This document shows, piece by piece, positions 37,120 through 47,244 of a stretch of 64,000 bases of DNA (positions are counted from its first letter, which is position 1; each line of letters opens with the position of its first letter). Source of the stretch: Pantoea nemavictus (GTDB lineage Bacteria; Pseudomonadota; Gammaproteobacteria; Enterobacterales; Enterobacteriaceae); NCBI RefSeq assembly GCF_037479095.1, contig NZ_JBBGZW010000001.1, positions 124,001 to 188,000 of the forward strand. The letters are read 5' to 3'. The notes beneath the pieces are model-generated. The model saw only the letters and a program-made list of their open reading frames with translations. It was not told where the DNA came from and ran no database searches. Made by a program: the position numbers and the translations under genes.

Positions 37120-38298
37120 ATGACGACTCTCGGAACCGCGCTGCGCCCTGCCGCTACGCGTGTCATGCTGTTAGGTTCAGGCGAATTAGGCAAAGAAGTG
37201 GCGCTGGAGTGCCAACGTCTTGGTGTGGAAGTGATCGCGGTGGATCGTTATGCCGATGCGCCCGCCATGCACGTTGCGCATCGTAGCCACGTAATCAATA
37301 TGCTGGACGGTGATGCGCTGGCCGCGCTGATTGCGCAGGAACAGCCGCACTTTGTGGTGCCCGAAATTGAAGCTATCGCCACCGAAAAACTGCTGGAACT
37401 GGAAGCTCAAGGCCAGAAAGTGGTGCCCACCGCGCGCGCTGCACGGCTGACCATGAACCGCGAAGGCATTCGTCGTCTGGCGGCGGAAGAGTTGTCCCTA
37501 CCGACCTCGACCTACCAGTTTGCCGATAGCAAAGCGAACTTTGTCGCTGCGGCGAATGCCATTGGATTCCCGTGCATCGTCAAACCCGTGATGAGCTCAT
37601 CCGGGAAAGGCCAAAGCTTTATCCGCGAAGCCAGCCAGCTGGATAAAGCCTGGGATTATGCCCAGCAAGGCGGACGTGCCGGCGCGGGCCGCGTCATCGT
37701 CGAAGGCGTGGTGAAGTTTGATTTCGAAATCACCCTGCTGACCATCAGCGCGGTAGATGGTATCCACTTCTGTGCACCGATTGGTCATCGTCAGGAAGAT
37801 GGCGATTATCGTGAATCGTGGCAGCCGCAGCAGATGAGTGAACTGGCGCTGCAACGCGCACAGGATATCGCCGCTAAGGTGGTGAAAGCACTCGGCGGTT
37901 ACGGTCTGTTTGGCGTGGAGCTGTTCGTATGCGGTGATGAGGTTATCTTCAGCGAAGTGTCACCGCGTCCGCATGATACCGGTATGGTAACGCTGATTTC
38001 GCAGGATCTTTCGGAGTTCGCGCTGCATATACGCGCCTTCCTCGGCCTGCCGATTGGCGGCATTCGTCAATATGGCCCGGCGGCTTCGGCCGTTATCCTG
38101 CCGGAGTTGAACAGCCAGAACGTGCAGTTTGTTAATATCGAAGCCGCGCTGGGTGCAGGTTTGCAGCTGCGCCTGTTTGGTAAGCCGGAAATCGCCGGTC
38201 AGCGTCGCTTGGGTGTCGCATTAGCGACCGGTGAAAGCACCGATGACGCTATCGCGCGCGCTGTTGCCAGTGCGGCAGCGGTGAGAGTGGAAGGTTAG
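37120..38298 (+). CDS. purT: formate-dependent GAR transformylase PurT
   Basis: A 392-residue ATP-grasp enzyme that makes formyl-GAR from GAR, formate and ATP, the folate-independent alternative to PurN in purine synthesis. Family features: [21 protein letters not shown] at the N-terminus, [17 protein letters not shown] in the ATP-binding lobe, and [24 protein letters not shown]. Same length as E. coli PurT. Confidence 0.97.
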   Translation: MTTLGTALRPAATRVMLLGSGELGKEVALECQRLGVEVIAVDRYADAPAMHVAHRSHVINMLDGDALAALIAQEQPHFVVPEIEAIATEKLLELEAQGQKVVPTARAARLTMNREGIRRLAAEELSLPTSTYQFADSKANFVAAANAIGFPCIVKPVMSSSGKGQSFIREASQLDKAWDYAQQGGRAGAGRVIVEGVVKFDFEITLLTISAVDGIHFCAPIGHRQEDGDYRESWQPQQMSELALQRAQDIAAKVVKALGGYGLFGVELFVCGDEVIFSEVSPRPHDTGMVTLISQDLSEFALHIRAFLGLPIGGIRQYGPAASAVILPELNSQNVQFVNIEAALGAGLQLRLFGKPEIAGQRRLGVALATGESTDDAIARAVASAAAVRVEG

Positions 38299-38299
38299 G

Positions 38300-38363
38300 T
38301 TAACAGGTCGCCATGCGTGGCGACCCGAAGCCGTAAGGTGCGCATACCCTGCGCACCTGTTAA
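38300..38363. repeat. compound palindrome between purT and eda
   Basis: A 64-bp element bounded by TTAACAGGT and ACCTGTTAA (perfect 9-bp inverted repeat). It contains two inner hairpins: GGTCGCC-6 nt-GGCGACC (38306-38325) and AGGTGCGC-7 nt-GCGCACCT (38336-38358). It can fold as one cloverleaf-like structure or as two hairpins. It lies directly between the purT and eda stops. It may be a bidirectional terminator or a member of a dispersed REP-like repeat family. Confidence 0.6.
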
Positions 38364-38369
38364 ATGACG

Positions 38370-39011
38370 CTACGCTCTTGCTCCTTCAACCGCCTCACGC
38401 GCCAGGCGCGTAATCCGATCCCAGTCACCGGTTTCCAGCGCATCATTCGGCACCAGCCACGAACCGCCAATGCACAGCACGCTTTTCAGCGCCAAGTAAT
38501 CACGATAATTGGCTGGCGAGATGCCGCCGGTTGGGCAGAAACGCACCTGCGGGAACGGGCCACCAATTGCCGACAGCGCCTTTACGCCGCCATTCGCTTC
38601 CGCCGGGAAGAACTTGAACTCACGCAATCCATAATCCATACCGGTCATCAATTCTGACACCGTGCTGATACCTGGAATTAAGGGTACCGGACCTTCCACC
38701 GCTGCCTTGAGCAGCGACTCAGTCAAACCTGGGCTGATAACAAACTGCGCGCCCGCATCCGTGACTTCTTTGAGCTGCTGCGTGTTAATCACCGTACCAG
38801 CGCCTACTATCGCTTCTGGCACTTCTTTAATCATCGCACGCAGCGCATCCATCGCTACCGGCGTACGCAGTGTCACTTCCAGCACACGCACGCCGCCAGC
38901 CACCAGCGCTTTTGCCATCGGCACCGCGTGTTCCAGCTTATTAACCACGATGACCGGCACGACCGGGCCCGTTTTCAGGATCTGTTCAGCACTTGTTTTC
39001 CAGTTCTTCAT
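38370..39011 (-). CDS. eda: KDPG/KHG aldolase Eda
   Basis: A 213-residue class I aldolase that splits 2-keto-3-deoxy-6-phosphogluconate to pyruvate and glyceraldehyde-3-phosphate. Schiff-base Lys lies in [19 protein letters not shown] and [16 protein letters not shown] are conserved. ATG at 39011 is the E. coli-like start ([11 protein letters not shown]); the upstream GTG is unlikely. It follows zwf directly: no edd was found between them, although a zwf terminator separates the two genes. Confidence 0.96.
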   Translation of the reverse strand: MKNWKTSAEQILKTGPVVPVIVVNKLEHAVPMAKALVAGGVRVLEVTLRTPVAMDALRAMIKEVPEAIVGAGTVINTQQLKEVTDAGAQFVISPGLTESLLKAAVEGPVPLIPGISTVSELMTGMDYGLREFKFFPAEANGGVKALSAIGGPFPQVRFCPTGGISPANYRDYLALKSVLCIGGSWLVPNDALETGDWDRITRLAREAVEGARA

Positions 39012-39157
39012 CACGTTTCCTTAGTTGCATCAGCCCGGCGCACGGCCACGCTGTCAATAATTGGGCTCTACCATACAAGATTGGCTGGAGCGGCGTCCAT
39101 CGGATATCAAAATTTTTTGAAACCCGGGTTCACTTTTCAGAAAAATGAATTTTGGAC

Positions 39158-39186
39158 GAAAAAAAGCCCGCACATTCGGCGGGCTT
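39158..39186 (-). terminator. terminator downstream of zwf
   Basis: AAGCCCGC / GCGGGCTT, 8-bp stem with a 7-base loop, followed on the minus strand by TTTTTTTCG. It lies 13 bp after the zwf stop, so eda probably has its own promoter in the 150 bp that follow. Confidence 0.8.
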
Positions 39187-39198
39187 GGTTTGGTGCGC

Positions 39199-40674
39199 TT
39201 ATTCGAACTCGTTCCAGGAACGGCCATCGCGCGTAATCATCGCGACAGAGGCAACCGGCCCCCAGGTGCCGGCCTGATATGGCTTCGGCGCCTCGGCATC
39301 GGCGTTCCAGGCGTCAATGATGGAATCGACCCAGCCCCACGCCGCTTCAACTTCGTCACGGCGGACAAACAGCGCCTGAATACCGCGCATGGTTTCCAGC
39401 AGTAGACGCTCGTAAGCATCGGCCAGATGCGACTGGTTAAAGGTTTCGGAGTAGCTCAAATCCAGCTTGGTGGTCTGCAGTTTATGCTTGTGATCGAGTC
39501 CCGGCACTTTGTTCAGGATTTCGATATCCACGCCTTCGTCCGGCTGCAGACGAATGGTCAGCTTGTTCTGTGGCAGCTCAGCGTACGAATCCTTGAACAG
39601 GTTCATCTCTGGATTCTTAAAGTAAACCACCACTTCAGAGCATTTCGTCGGCAAGCGTTTGCCGGTGCGCAGATAGAACGGCACGCCAGCCCAACGCCAG
39701 TTGTCGATATCCACGCGGATAGCAACGAAGCTTTCGGTCGCGCTCTGCTTGTTCGCGCCCTCTTCTTCCAGATAGCCCGGCACTTTTTTCCCCTGCACAA
39801 AGCCTGCGGTGTATTGGCCGCGCACGGTTTTATCACGCACGTTGGTCTGATCAATACGGCGCAGTGAACGCAGCACTTTTACTTTCTCATCACGAATCGC
39901 ATCGGCGCTCAGATCGGACGGCGGCGACATGGCAATCATGGTGAGGATCTGTAACAGGTGGTTCTGGATCATGTCACGCATCTGGCCGGCTTTGTCGAAG
40001 TAACCCCAACGGCCTTCGATGCCGACCTCTTCTGCCACGGTGATTTGCACGTGGTCGATGGTGCGATTATCCCAGTTATTCACGAAGATAGAGTTGGCGA
40101 AACGCAGCGCCAGCAGGTTGAGCACCGTCTCTTTACCAAGATAGTGGTCAATACGGAATACCTGGCTCTCTTCGAAGTATTTGCCCACGCTGTCATTGAT
40201 CTCTTGCGAGGTTTCTAATGACGTCCCGAGCGGCTTTTCCATCACCACGCGCGCCGGTTTGGCGTTCAGCTTAGCCGCGCCCAGTCCGTCGCAAATCGCC
40301 CCAAAGGTGCTGGGTGGCATAGCGAAGTAGTTAATGGTGACGCGATTTTTCTGGTCAAGCATTTTGCCCAGTTTGGTGAAATGCGAGGTGTCATTAACGT
40401 CGAGGTTACAAAAATCGAGACGGCTGCTGAGCGTATCCCACAGCGCTTCATCGATCTTCTCTTTCATGAAGGTTTCCAGCGCTTCACGCACCACTTTGGT
40501 ATACGCGTCTTTGTCCCAGTCCGCGCGTCCCACGCCAATAATGCGAGTGGTTTCATGAATCTGACCGGCTTTTTCCAGCTGATACAGTGATGGCAACAGT
40601 TTACGGCGTGCAAGATCGCCTTTGGCACCGAAAATCACCAGATCGCATGCCTGGGCTGTTTGTGTAACCGCCAT
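39199..40674 (-). CDS. zwf: glucose-6-phosphate 1-dehydrogenase Zwf
   Basis: A 491-residue NADP-dependent enzyme starting the oxidative pentose phosphate pathway. The N-terminal nucleotide-binding motif [13 protein letters not shown] and the active-site [11 protein letters not shown] are present. ATG 40674 ([16 protein letters not shown]) follows AGGAGAGG; the longer frame upstream is discarded. It is divergent from hexR, with a HexR operator between them. Confidence 0.97.
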   Translation of the reverse strand: MAVTQTAQACDLVIFGAKGDLARRKLLPSLYQLEKAGQIHETTRIIGVGRADWDKDAYTKVVREALETFMKEKIDEALWDTLSSRLDFCNLDVNDTSHFTKLGKMLDQKNRVTINYFAMPPSTFGAICDGLGAAKLNAKPARVVMEKPLGTSLETSQEINDSVGKYFEESQVFRIDHYLGKETVLNLLALRFANSIFVNNWDNRTIDHVQITVAEEVGIEGRWGYFDKAGQMRDMIQNHLLQILTMIAMSPPSDLSADAIRDEKVKVLRSLRRIDQTNVRDKTVRGQYTAGFVQGKKVPGYLEEEGANKQSATESFVAIRVDIDNWRWAGVPFYLRTGKRLPTKCSEVVVYFKNPEMNLFKDSYAELPQNKLTIRLQPDEGVDIEILNKVPGLDHKHKLQTTKLDLSYSETFNQSHLADAYERLLLETMRGIQALFVRRDEVEAAWGWVDSIIDAWNADAEAPKPYQAGTWGPVASVAMITRDGRSWNEFE

Positions 40675-40735
40675 TTTCCTCTCCTCGTTGCAGGATATAC
40701 CCGGCTTGAGCGTTCTCATCACGCCGGGTCCTTAT

Positions 40736-40750
40736 TGTAATTTTCTTACA
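40736..40750. promoter_or_regulatory. HexR operator in the zwf-hexR intergenic region
   Basis: TGTAATTTTCTTACA is a near-perfect palindrome that agrees with the HexR consensus TGTARTTWWWYTACA. It sits 62 bp upstream of zwf and about 300 bp upstream of hexR. HexR represses zwf and is relieved by KDPG, the substrate of Eda. Confidence 0.8.
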
Positions 40751-41046
40751 GCACAATGTACGTTTTTCGCCGCGCCAGGACAACCCGAACACGGCGCTTT
40801 GCTGGCGTTAACTGTGAACGTAATAAAGATGTTAAGTGTGGTGTCGCGTGCCATTTGGCCACATTTTCTGTTTCGATATTTGTCGAGGCAAAACACGTCA
40901 GCGATCAAAGTATCGCAAAAAATTCGCGTTTACATTTGTCCTCCGCTGCGTGCGAGGTGCTATTACACGGTATATTCTTGTCAATTGGCAGCGATTTCAT
41001 TGATTGATAAACGCTGAAAAGTGATTGACGCTCATTAGGTTAAACC

Positions 41047-41901
41047 ATGCTGGAACAGATTCAGGCGCAATTAGACGCGCTGAGTAAATCAGAACGCAAA
41101 GTGGCAGAGCAAATTCTTGCCGCGCCTCAACAGGCGATGCACTCCAGCATCGCCACGCTGGCGCGTGCTGCCGAGGTGAGCGAACCCACGGTAAACCGCT
41201 TCTGTCACCGCATGGGAACGCGCGGCTTTCCTGATTTCAAACTGCAGCTCGCGCAGAGCCTGGTCAAAAGCCCGAACTGGGTCAGCCGCGATGTGGAAGA
41301 AAATGACAGTGTCGAAAGTTACAGCCATAAAATATTTGATTCCGCGCTGGCGGGTTTGAGTCGCGTCCGCCAGCAACTCGATTCACAGGTCATTCGTCAG
41401 GCCGTTCAGGCCCTGACGCAGGCACATAAAATTGCCTTCTTCGGCCTTGGTGCGTCAGCCGTGGTGGCACACGACGCCACCAACAAATTTCTGCGCTTTA
41501 ATCTGCCGGTCATCTGGTCAGAGGATATTGTGATCCAGCGCATGAGTTGCATAAATAGTGGACCAAATGATGTATTTGTTCTCATCTCGCATACTGGCCG
41601 CACCAAAAATATGATAGAACTGGCTCGCCTGGCGCGTGTAAACGCTTCCACTGTGCTGGCTATCACTTCTCCAGGTTCCCCGCTGGCGGCGGAAGCCACA
41701 TTGGCATTGACGCTGGATGTGCCTGAAGATACCGATATCTACCTGCCGATGGTTTCCCGCCTGGCACAATTAACCGTGGTGGATGTTCTGGCGACAGGGT
41801 TTACCCTTGAGCGCGGCGCCTCTTTCCGTGAGAATTTGAAACGGGTCAAAGAAGCGCTAAAAGATTCGCGCCTGGAAAAGCAGGTGCAGGAAAATAATTA
41901 A
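41047..41901 (+). CDS. hexR: RpiR-family regulator HexR
   Basis: A 284-residue regulator with an N-terminal RpiR helix-turn-helix (LSKSERKVAEQIL…AEVSEPTVNRFCHRMGTRGFPDFK) and a C-terminal SIS sugar-phosphate domain (KIAFFGLGASAVVAHDA; VLISHTGRTKNMIELA). It controls zwf, eda and other central carbon genes in response to KDPG. The start is 2 codons later than the annotated E. coli one. Confidence 0.96.
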   Translation: MLEQIQAQLDALSKSERKVAEQILAAPQQAMHSSIATLARAAEVSEPTVNRFCHRMGTRGFPDFKLQLAQSLVKSPNWVSRDVEENDSVESYSHKIFDSALAGLSRVRQQLDSQVIRQAVQALTQAHKIAFFGLGASAVVAHDATNKFLRFNLPVIWSEDIVIQRMSCINSGPNDVFVLISHTGRTKNMIELARLARVNASTVLAITSPGSPLAAEATLALTLDVPEDTDIYLPMVSRLAQLTVVDVLATGFTLERGASFRENLKRVKEALKDSRLEKQVQENN

Positions 41902-42008
41902 CATCACATTCACAATGTGAGTCGAATCACAGCCCATCGATCATATAGAATAGATGAACACTACGTGTCACTTGAGAGCGACACGATACTTTGCTAACGG
42001 AGTCCTTC

Positions 42009-43451
42009 ATGTCCAGACGTCTCAGAAGAACCAAGATCGTTACAACCCTCGGCCCAGCTACCGATCGCGACAACAACCTCGAAAAAATCATCGCGGCAGG
42101 TGCAAACGTTGTACGACTCAACTTCTCCCACGGCACCCCAGAAGATCATCAGCAGCGTGCCAATAAAGTGCGTGAAATTGCCGCAAAACTTGGCCGCCAC
42201 GTGGCGATTCTGGGTGACCTGCAGGGTCCTAAAATCCGCGTGTCGACCTTCAAAGAAGGTAAAGTGTTCCTCAACGTCGGCGATCGTTTCCTGTTAGATG
42301 CCGATTTGAGCAAAGGCGAAGGCGATAAAGAGAAAGTCGGTATCGACTATAAAGGCCTGCCAGAAGACGTGGTACCGGGCGATATCCTGCTGCTGGATGA
42401 TGGTCGTGTTCAGTTGAAAGTATTGGAAGTTCAGGGCGTAAAAGTGTTCACCGAAGTCACCGTCGGCGGCCCGCTTTCCAACAATAAAGGCATCAACAAA
42501 CTCGGCGGCGGTCTTTCAGCAGATGCGCTGACGGAGAAAGACAAAGTCGATATTATTACCGCCGCCAAAATCGGCGTTGATTATCTGGCCGTCTCTTTCC
42601 CGCGCAATGGCGAAGATATGAATTATGCGCGTCGTCTGGCGCGTGATGCAGGCTGTGACGCTAAGCTGGTGGCTAAAGTTGAACGTGCTGAAGCGGTTGC
42701 CTCGCAGGAAGCGATGGATGACATCATCCTGGCTTCTGACGTGGTGATGGTAGCGCGTGGTGACCTGGGCGTGGAGATTGGCGATCCTGAACTGGTCGGT
42801 ATTCAGAAAGCTTTGATTCGTCGCGCGCGCCAGCTGAACCGCACCATCATTACCGCGACGCAGATGATGGAATCGATGATCACCAATCCGATGCCTACGC
42901 GTGCAGAAGTCATGGACGTGGCAAACGCCGTGCTGGATGGTACGGATGCGGTGATGCTGTCAGCAGAAACCGCAGCGGGTCAATATCCGGCAGAAACCGT
43001 GTCAGCGATGGCAAAAGTGTGCCTTGGTGCAGAAAAAATCCCGAGCGTTAACGTTTCTAAGCACCGCCTTGAGGTGCAGTTCGATAACGTTGAAGAGGCG
43101 ATTGCCATGTCGGCGATGTATGCAGCCAACCACCTGCAAGGGGTTTCTGCCATCATCACCATGACCGAATCGGGCCGCACTGCGCTGATGACTTCACGTA
43201 TCACCTCGGGTTTGCCGATCTTCGCTATGTCACGCCACGAACGTACGCTGAATCTAACCGCGCTGTACCGTGGCGTTACGCCAGTATTTTTCGACAGCAA
43301 TAATGATGGTGTTGCCGCCGCGCACGATGCAGTGAACCTGCTGCGCGAAAAAGGTTTCCTCGTTTCAGGCGACCTGGTGATTGTCACCCAAGGCGACGTG
43401 ATGTCGACCACCGGCACCACCAATACCAGCCGTGTGCTGCGCGTAGATTAA
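42009..43451 (+). CDS. pykA: pyruvate kinase II, PykA
   Basis: A 480-residue glycolytic enzyme (PEP + ADP to pyruvate + ATP), AMP-activated isozyme. Conserved pyruvate-kinase segments are [21 protein letters not shown] and TATQMMESM, with the C-terminal allosteric domain intact. ATG 42009 ([16 protein letters not shown]) follows CGGAG; it equals the E. coli length. It lies downstream of hexR in the same direction with a 107-bp gap. Confidence 0.97.
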   Translation: MSRRLRRTKIVTTLGPATDRDNNLEKIIAAGANVVRLNFSHGTPEDHQQRANKVREIAAKLGRHVAILGDLQGPKIRVSTFKEGKVFLNVGDRFLLDADLSKGEGDKEKVGIDYKGLPEDVVPGDILLLDDGRVQLKVLEVQGVKVFTEVTVGGPLSNNKGINKLGGGLSADALTEKDKVDIITAAKIGVDYLAVSFPRNGEDMNYARRLARDAGCDAKLVAKVERAEAVASQEAMDDIILASDVVMVARGDLGVEIGDPELVGIQKALIRRARQLNRTIITATQMMESMITNPMPTRAEVMDVANAVLDGTDAVMLSAETAAGQYPAETVSAMAKVCLGAEKIPSVNVSKHRLEVQFDNVEEAIAMSAMYAANHLQGVSAIITMTESGRTALMTSRITSGLPIFAMSRHERTLNLTALYRGVTPVFFDSNNDGVAAAHDAVNLLREKGFLVSGDLVIVTQGDVMSTTGTTNTSRVLRVD

Positions 43452-43486
43452 TACGCACGTCTGACAGCGGCTGTAACAACATGGAC

Positions 43487-43518
43487 AAACGCGACTGCCT
43501 GGCAGTCGCGTTTTTATT
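43487..43518 (+). terminator. terminator after pykA
   Basis: A near-perfect palindrome AAACGCGACTGCC-t-GGCAGTCGCGTTT followed by TTATTTTTTT. Begins 36 bp after the pykA stop. Confidence 0.9.
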
Positions 43519-43537
43519 TTTTTGACAAGGAGGCCAA

Positions 43538-44773
43538 ATGGCCCGCTATCAACCTATAACCCAACTTACCGGGCGCGTGCTGCTGTTTCCACTCGCCCTG
43601 GTGTTGTTTGAATTTGCGACCTATATCGCGCATGACATGATTCAGCCCGGCATGCTGCTGGTTACCTCTGAATTCAGCGTCGGCCCCGAATGGGTATCCA
43701 CTTCGTTGACCGCCTATCTCATGGGCGGCGTGGTGCTGCAATGGCTGCTGGGCCCGCTTTCTGACAAATATGGCCGCCGCCCGGTATTACTGTTTGGCAT
43801 TCTGTTCTTTGCAGCCGCCTGCATTCTGACCACCTGGGTTAGCAGCATTGAAGAGTTCGTCGCGCTACGCTTCATTCAGGGCATTAGCCTGTGCTTCATT
43901 GGCGCAGTCAGCTACGCGGCAGTGCAGGAAGCTTTTGCGGAAGCCCTGGCGGTACGCATGATGGCGCTGATGGCTAACGTTGCGCTGCTGGCACCTTTAG
44001 CGGGACCACTGGCCGGTGCGGCGTGGCTTACCGTTGGTGAGTGGCGCAGCATGTTTTGGCTGTTTGCCATTTGCAGCGTGGTTGCTTTTGCCCTGTTGTG
44101 GCGCGTAATGCCCGAAACCGCTGGCGACCGCAGCCACTCTATCGCCCTGCCGACGCTGGCGCGCGGCTATGCCCGCTTAGCACGCGATCGCCAGGTGATG
44201 TACGGATCGTTCGCGATTGGTCTGGTGTTTATCCCGATCCTCACGTGGGTGGCGCTTTCGCCGGTAATTTTAATGCACGATGAGGGATTATCGCGGATGC
44301 AGTACGCGCTGCTACAGCTGCCGGTATTTCTGGCAATGATTGCCGGCAATATCACGCTGGGTAAATTGGCGGGGCGTGTACCCATTGAGCAACCGGTGAA
44401 ATTTGCCGCCTGGCCAATTCTGATTGGTCTAAGCATTTCACTGCTGGCCAACCTGCTCGACAGCCATACTTATTTGCTGCTCACCGCCGGTTTAAGCCTG
44501 TACGCATTTGGCGCAGGCATGGTAAACGCCGGTCTGTATCGCCTGACGCTCTACTCCAGTAATGAAGGCAAAGGCAGCGTTGCGGCGATGCTTGGCATGA
44601 TCAGTATTCTGACGTTAGCGATCGGCATTGAACTGGCAAAAAGTGGCTACTTCAGCGGCGGAACACCCTGGTTTAGCGGCATTAACTTTGCGGCTGGCGT
44701 GCTGTGGTTTGCGCTGGTGACGCTGTTCCTGCGGGAACGTAAACGTCGCAGTCATGTCGCAGAGGTAGAATGA
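43538..44773 (+). CDS. MdfA-type multidrug/H+ antiporter (MFS, 12 TM)
   Basis: A 411-residue major-facilitator protein. It aligns with E. coli MdfA along its full length, including the TM1 acidic residues needed for proton and drug handling (Glu25 and Asp33 in LFEFATYIAHDMIQPGM; Glu26 and Asp34 in MdfA), GPLSDKYGRRPV after TM2 and GISLCFIGAVSYA in TM4. About 40-50% identity by eye, so a paralogue or ortholog; substrate unknown. It sits between pykA and lpxM, where E. coli has no such gene, and its leader abuts the pykA terminator. Confidence 0.88.
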   Translation: MARYQPITQLTGRVLLFPLALVLFEFATYIAHDMIQPGMLLVTSEFSVGPEWVSTSLTAYLMGGVVLQWLLGPLSDKYGRRPVLLFGILFFAAACILTTWVSSIEEFVALRFIQGISLCFIGAVSYAAVQEAFAEALAVRMMALMANVALLAPLAGPLAGAAWLTVGEWRSMFWLFAICSVVAFALLWRVMPETAGDRSHSIALPTLARGYARLARDRQVMYGSFAIGLVFIPILTWVALSPVILMHDEGLSRMQYALLQLPVFLAMIAGNITLGKLAGRVPIEQPVKFAAWPILIGLSISLLANLLDSHTYLLLTAGLSLYAFGAGMVNAGLYRLTLYSSNEGKGSVAAMLGMISILTLAIGIELAKSGYFSGGTPWFSGINFAAGVLWFALVTLFLRERKRRSHVAEVE

Positions 44774-44774
44774 G

Positions 44775-44799
44775 AAAGGGGCCAAACGGCCCCTTTTCT
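44775..44799. terminator. bidirectional terminator between the MFS gene and lpxM
   Basis: AAAGGGGCC-aaac-GGCCCCTTT with A- and T-rich flanks, between the two convergent stop codons. Confidence 0.85.
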
Positions 44800-45776
44800 T
44801 ATTTCTTGCGTGGATAAAGATCGTTACGCGCATAAGGTTCGATATCTCCCTCCTTGCGCGTTTTTAGCAGCTTCAAAATCCACGTGTACTGCTCAGGATG
44901 TGGACGCACGAAGACTTCCACTTCTTCATTCATTCGGCGTGCCAATGTGTGGTCATCGGCATCCAGCAGATCGTCCATAGGTGGACGCACATAGATTTCC
45001 AGACGATGAGTTTTGCTGTTATACACCGGGAATAACGGCACCACGCGCGCGCGGCACACTTTCATCAGGCGCCCAACGGCAGGCAATGTGGCTTTGTAAG
45101 TAGCAAAGAAATCGACAAACTCACTATGTTCTGCGCCGTGATCCTGGTCGGGCAGATAATAGCCGTAATATCCCTGACGTACGGACGCGATAAACGGCTT
45201 GATGCCATCATTGCGTGCATGCATGCGACCGCCAAAGCGACGCCGCACCGTGTTCCATAGGTAATCCATTAACGGATCGCTTTGGTTATGGAACATTGCC
45301 GCCATCATTTGGCCTTCAGACGCCAGCAGCATAGCCGGAATATCCACGCCCCAACCGTGCGGCACTAAGAAAATGACGTTTTCTTTATTTGCCTGCAGTT
45401 GCTCGATAATTTCCCTACCGTGCCACTCAACACGCTTACGCACATGCTCAGGATTGCGCAGGCCCAGCTCGGCCATCATGGCCATCGCCTGCGGTGCAGT
45501 AGCAAACATACGATCAGCAATCTCTTCGCGCTGCGCCTCACTCAGTTCCGGCAGGCAATAGTAGAGATTGATCAGCGCACGACGCCGCGCACTTTTCGCC
45601 AGCTTACCGGCGAACTTGCCCAATCCGCCCAGAATCGGATCGCGCACGCTGGCGGGAAGTAATGCCATACCAGCCAGCGCGCCAACCGCTAACCAGCTGC
45701 CCCAGTATTTCGGCTTTAAAAATGAACGTTGAAAAACGGGAATAAACTCACTGTTATTTTTCTTTCGGGTTTCCAT
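44799..45776 (-). CDS. lpxM: lipid A myristoyl(acyl)transferase LpxM (MsbB)
   Basis: A 325-residue inner-membrane enzyme that adds the last secondary acyl chain to Kdo2-lipid A. N-terminal anchor (about 26-42), catalytic HX4D motif HGWGVD (His140, Asp145), and the conserved [27 protein letters not shown] region. The length equals E. coli LpxM plus two residues. It matters for hexa-acylation of LPS. Confidence 0.96.
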   Translation of the reverse strand: METRKKNNSEFIPVFQRSFLKPKYWGSWLAVGALAGMALLPASVRDPILGGLGKFAGKLAKSARRRALINLYYCLPELSEAQREEIADRMFATAPQAMAMMAELGLRNPEHVRKRVEWHGREIIEQLQANKENVIFLVPHGWGVDIPAMLLASEGQMMAAMFHNQSDPLMDYLWNTVRRRFGGRMHARNDGIKPFIASVRQGYYGYYLPDQDHGAEHSEFVDFFATYKATLPAVGRLMKVCRARVVPLFPVYNSKTHRLEIYVRPPMDDLLDADDHTLARRMNEEVEVFVRPHPEQYTWILKLLKTRKEGDIEPYARNDLYPRKK

Positions 45777-45850
45777 GCACTCGCCTCTGTCAATGACCGG
45801 TCAATAATAGTGACGATGATTAAATTTGCAATCTTCATGCGCCAGATAGC

Positions 45851-45881
45851 AAAAAACCGACGAAGAATCCGTCGGTTTTTC
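45851..45881. terminator. bidirectional terminator downstream of mepM
   Basis: AAAAACCGACG / CGTCGGTTTTT, 11-bp stem with a 7-base loop, between mepM and the lpxM promoter region. It is symmetric in A/T flanks and mainly ends the mepM transcript. Confidence 0.8.
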
Positions 45882-45902
45882 CCGTCTGCGCACAATGATG
45901 CG

Positions 45903-47231
45903 TTATTTCAACGTTAACTGCGGCAACCAGGTTTTGACTTGCGCCATATACGTGCTGCGATCTTTACCTGTCAGGCCTTCCATGCGCGGCAACTTCGCCG
46001 TCAGTGGATTCACCGCCTGGTTATTGATCCACACTTCGTAGTGCAGATGTGGACCGGTCGAACGTCCGGTGTTACCTGAAAGCGCAATGCGATCGCCACG
46101 CTTCACTTTTTGCCCCGGTTTAACTAGCGCTTTGCTCAGATGCATGTAACGCGTCATATACTGACGACCATGACGAATCGCTACATAGTTACCGGCAGCG
46201 CCGCCGTTCTTCGCCATCACCACTTCACCATCGCCAACGGCCAACACTGGCGTACCAATCGGCAGCGCAAAATCGACACCTTTATGGGGTGCGATACGGC
46301 CCGTCACCGGATTGAGGCGGCGTGGATTGAAGTTTGAGGAAACGCGATACTGCTTAACCGTAGGGAAGCGCATAAAGCCGCGTGCCAGACCCGATGCATT
46401 ACGATCGTAGAACTTGCCATCTTCGGCGCGGAAAGCGTAATAATCTTTGCCACCGGAGCGTAAACGTACGCCCAGCAGTTGACTTTGCGCACTTTTTCCA
46501 CCGAGCATTTCACGCGACATCAGCACACTAAAATCGTCGCCGGCGCGCAGTTTACGGAAATCCATCTGCCACTGCATCGCTTTGATCACGTTACTGGTCT
46601 CAGCGCTGCTCAAGCCTGCACGTTGAGCGCTGGCAGCAAAGCTACCGCGCACTTCACCTTTCAGCACGCTGTTCAGCCATTCACCCTTTTGCAGCTCTTG
46701 CTGCATCTTAAAGCTGCCGTTATCTGCACGCTGATAAGTACGGGTTTCACGACGATCGATTTCCCAGCTGAAGGTTTGCAGTTGGCCATCCGCATCCAAC
46801 GTCCAGCTCAGCTGCTGACCGACGCGCATATTACGCAGATCTTTATCACTGCTTACCAACGCGTTGATATCACCCAGCTCAATGCCGTACTGATTCAGGG
46901 CGCTGCTTAACGTATCACCCGAAGAGATGGTGTAATCGTGGATGTTAGGATTGTCCGGGACATCTTTATCAATGTCGTCAGCAGGAATATCTTCTTCCGG
47001 CTCTTCCGTGGTTTGATCGATCGGTTCACTGGCTTCCGGCAACAGTGTACGTAGTTCGTCTTTGTCCAGCGCGATGGTTTTCACGATGGGCGCAACATCA
47101 CGAGGATGATAAACGTAAGGCCGCCATACAGCGACGGCCAAAGTGACTACGGTTAATGAACCCAGCATAACGCGGTGGGGGCGCGGCAAATTATTAAATG
47201 CGAGGGCGACAGAGCGGGCTATCTGCTGCAC
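45903..47231 (-). CDS. mepM: murein DD-endopeptidase MepM
   Basis: A 442-residue periplasmic hydrolase that cleaves D-Ala-mDAP cross-links during cell elongation. N-terminal signal anchor (HRVMLGSLTVVTLAVAVW), a LysM-like domain (about 95-140; YTISSGDTLSSALNQYGI), and a C-terminal M23 domain with HKGVDFALPIGTPV and HLHYEVW zinc ligands. It is degraded by Prc-NlpI in E. coli, and prc is in this window. It lies 13 bp after znuA, same strand. Confidence 0.96.
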   Translation of the reverse strand: MQQIARSVALAFNNLPRPHRVMLGSLTVVTLAVAVWRPYVYHPRDVAPIVKTIALDKDELRTLLPEASEPIDQTTEEPEEDIPADDIDKDVPDNPNIHDYTISSGDTLSSALNQYGIELGDINALVSSDKDLRNMRVGQQLSWTLDADGQLQTFSWEIDRRETRTYQRADNGSFKMQQELQKGEWLNSVLKGEVRGSFAASAQRAGLSSAETSNVIKAMQWQMDFRKLRAGDDFSVLMSREMLGGKSAQSQLLGVRLRSGGKDYYAFRAEDGKFYDRNASGLARGFMRFPTVKQYRVSSNFNPRRLNPVTGRIAPHKGVDFALPIGTPVLAVGDGEVVMAKNGGAAGNYVAIRHGRQYMTRYMHLSKALVKPGQKVKRGDRIALSGNTGRSTGPHLHYEVWINNQAVNPLTAKLPRMEGLTGKDRSTYMAQVKTWLPQLTLK

Positions 47232-47244
47232 TTTTACTTATTCC

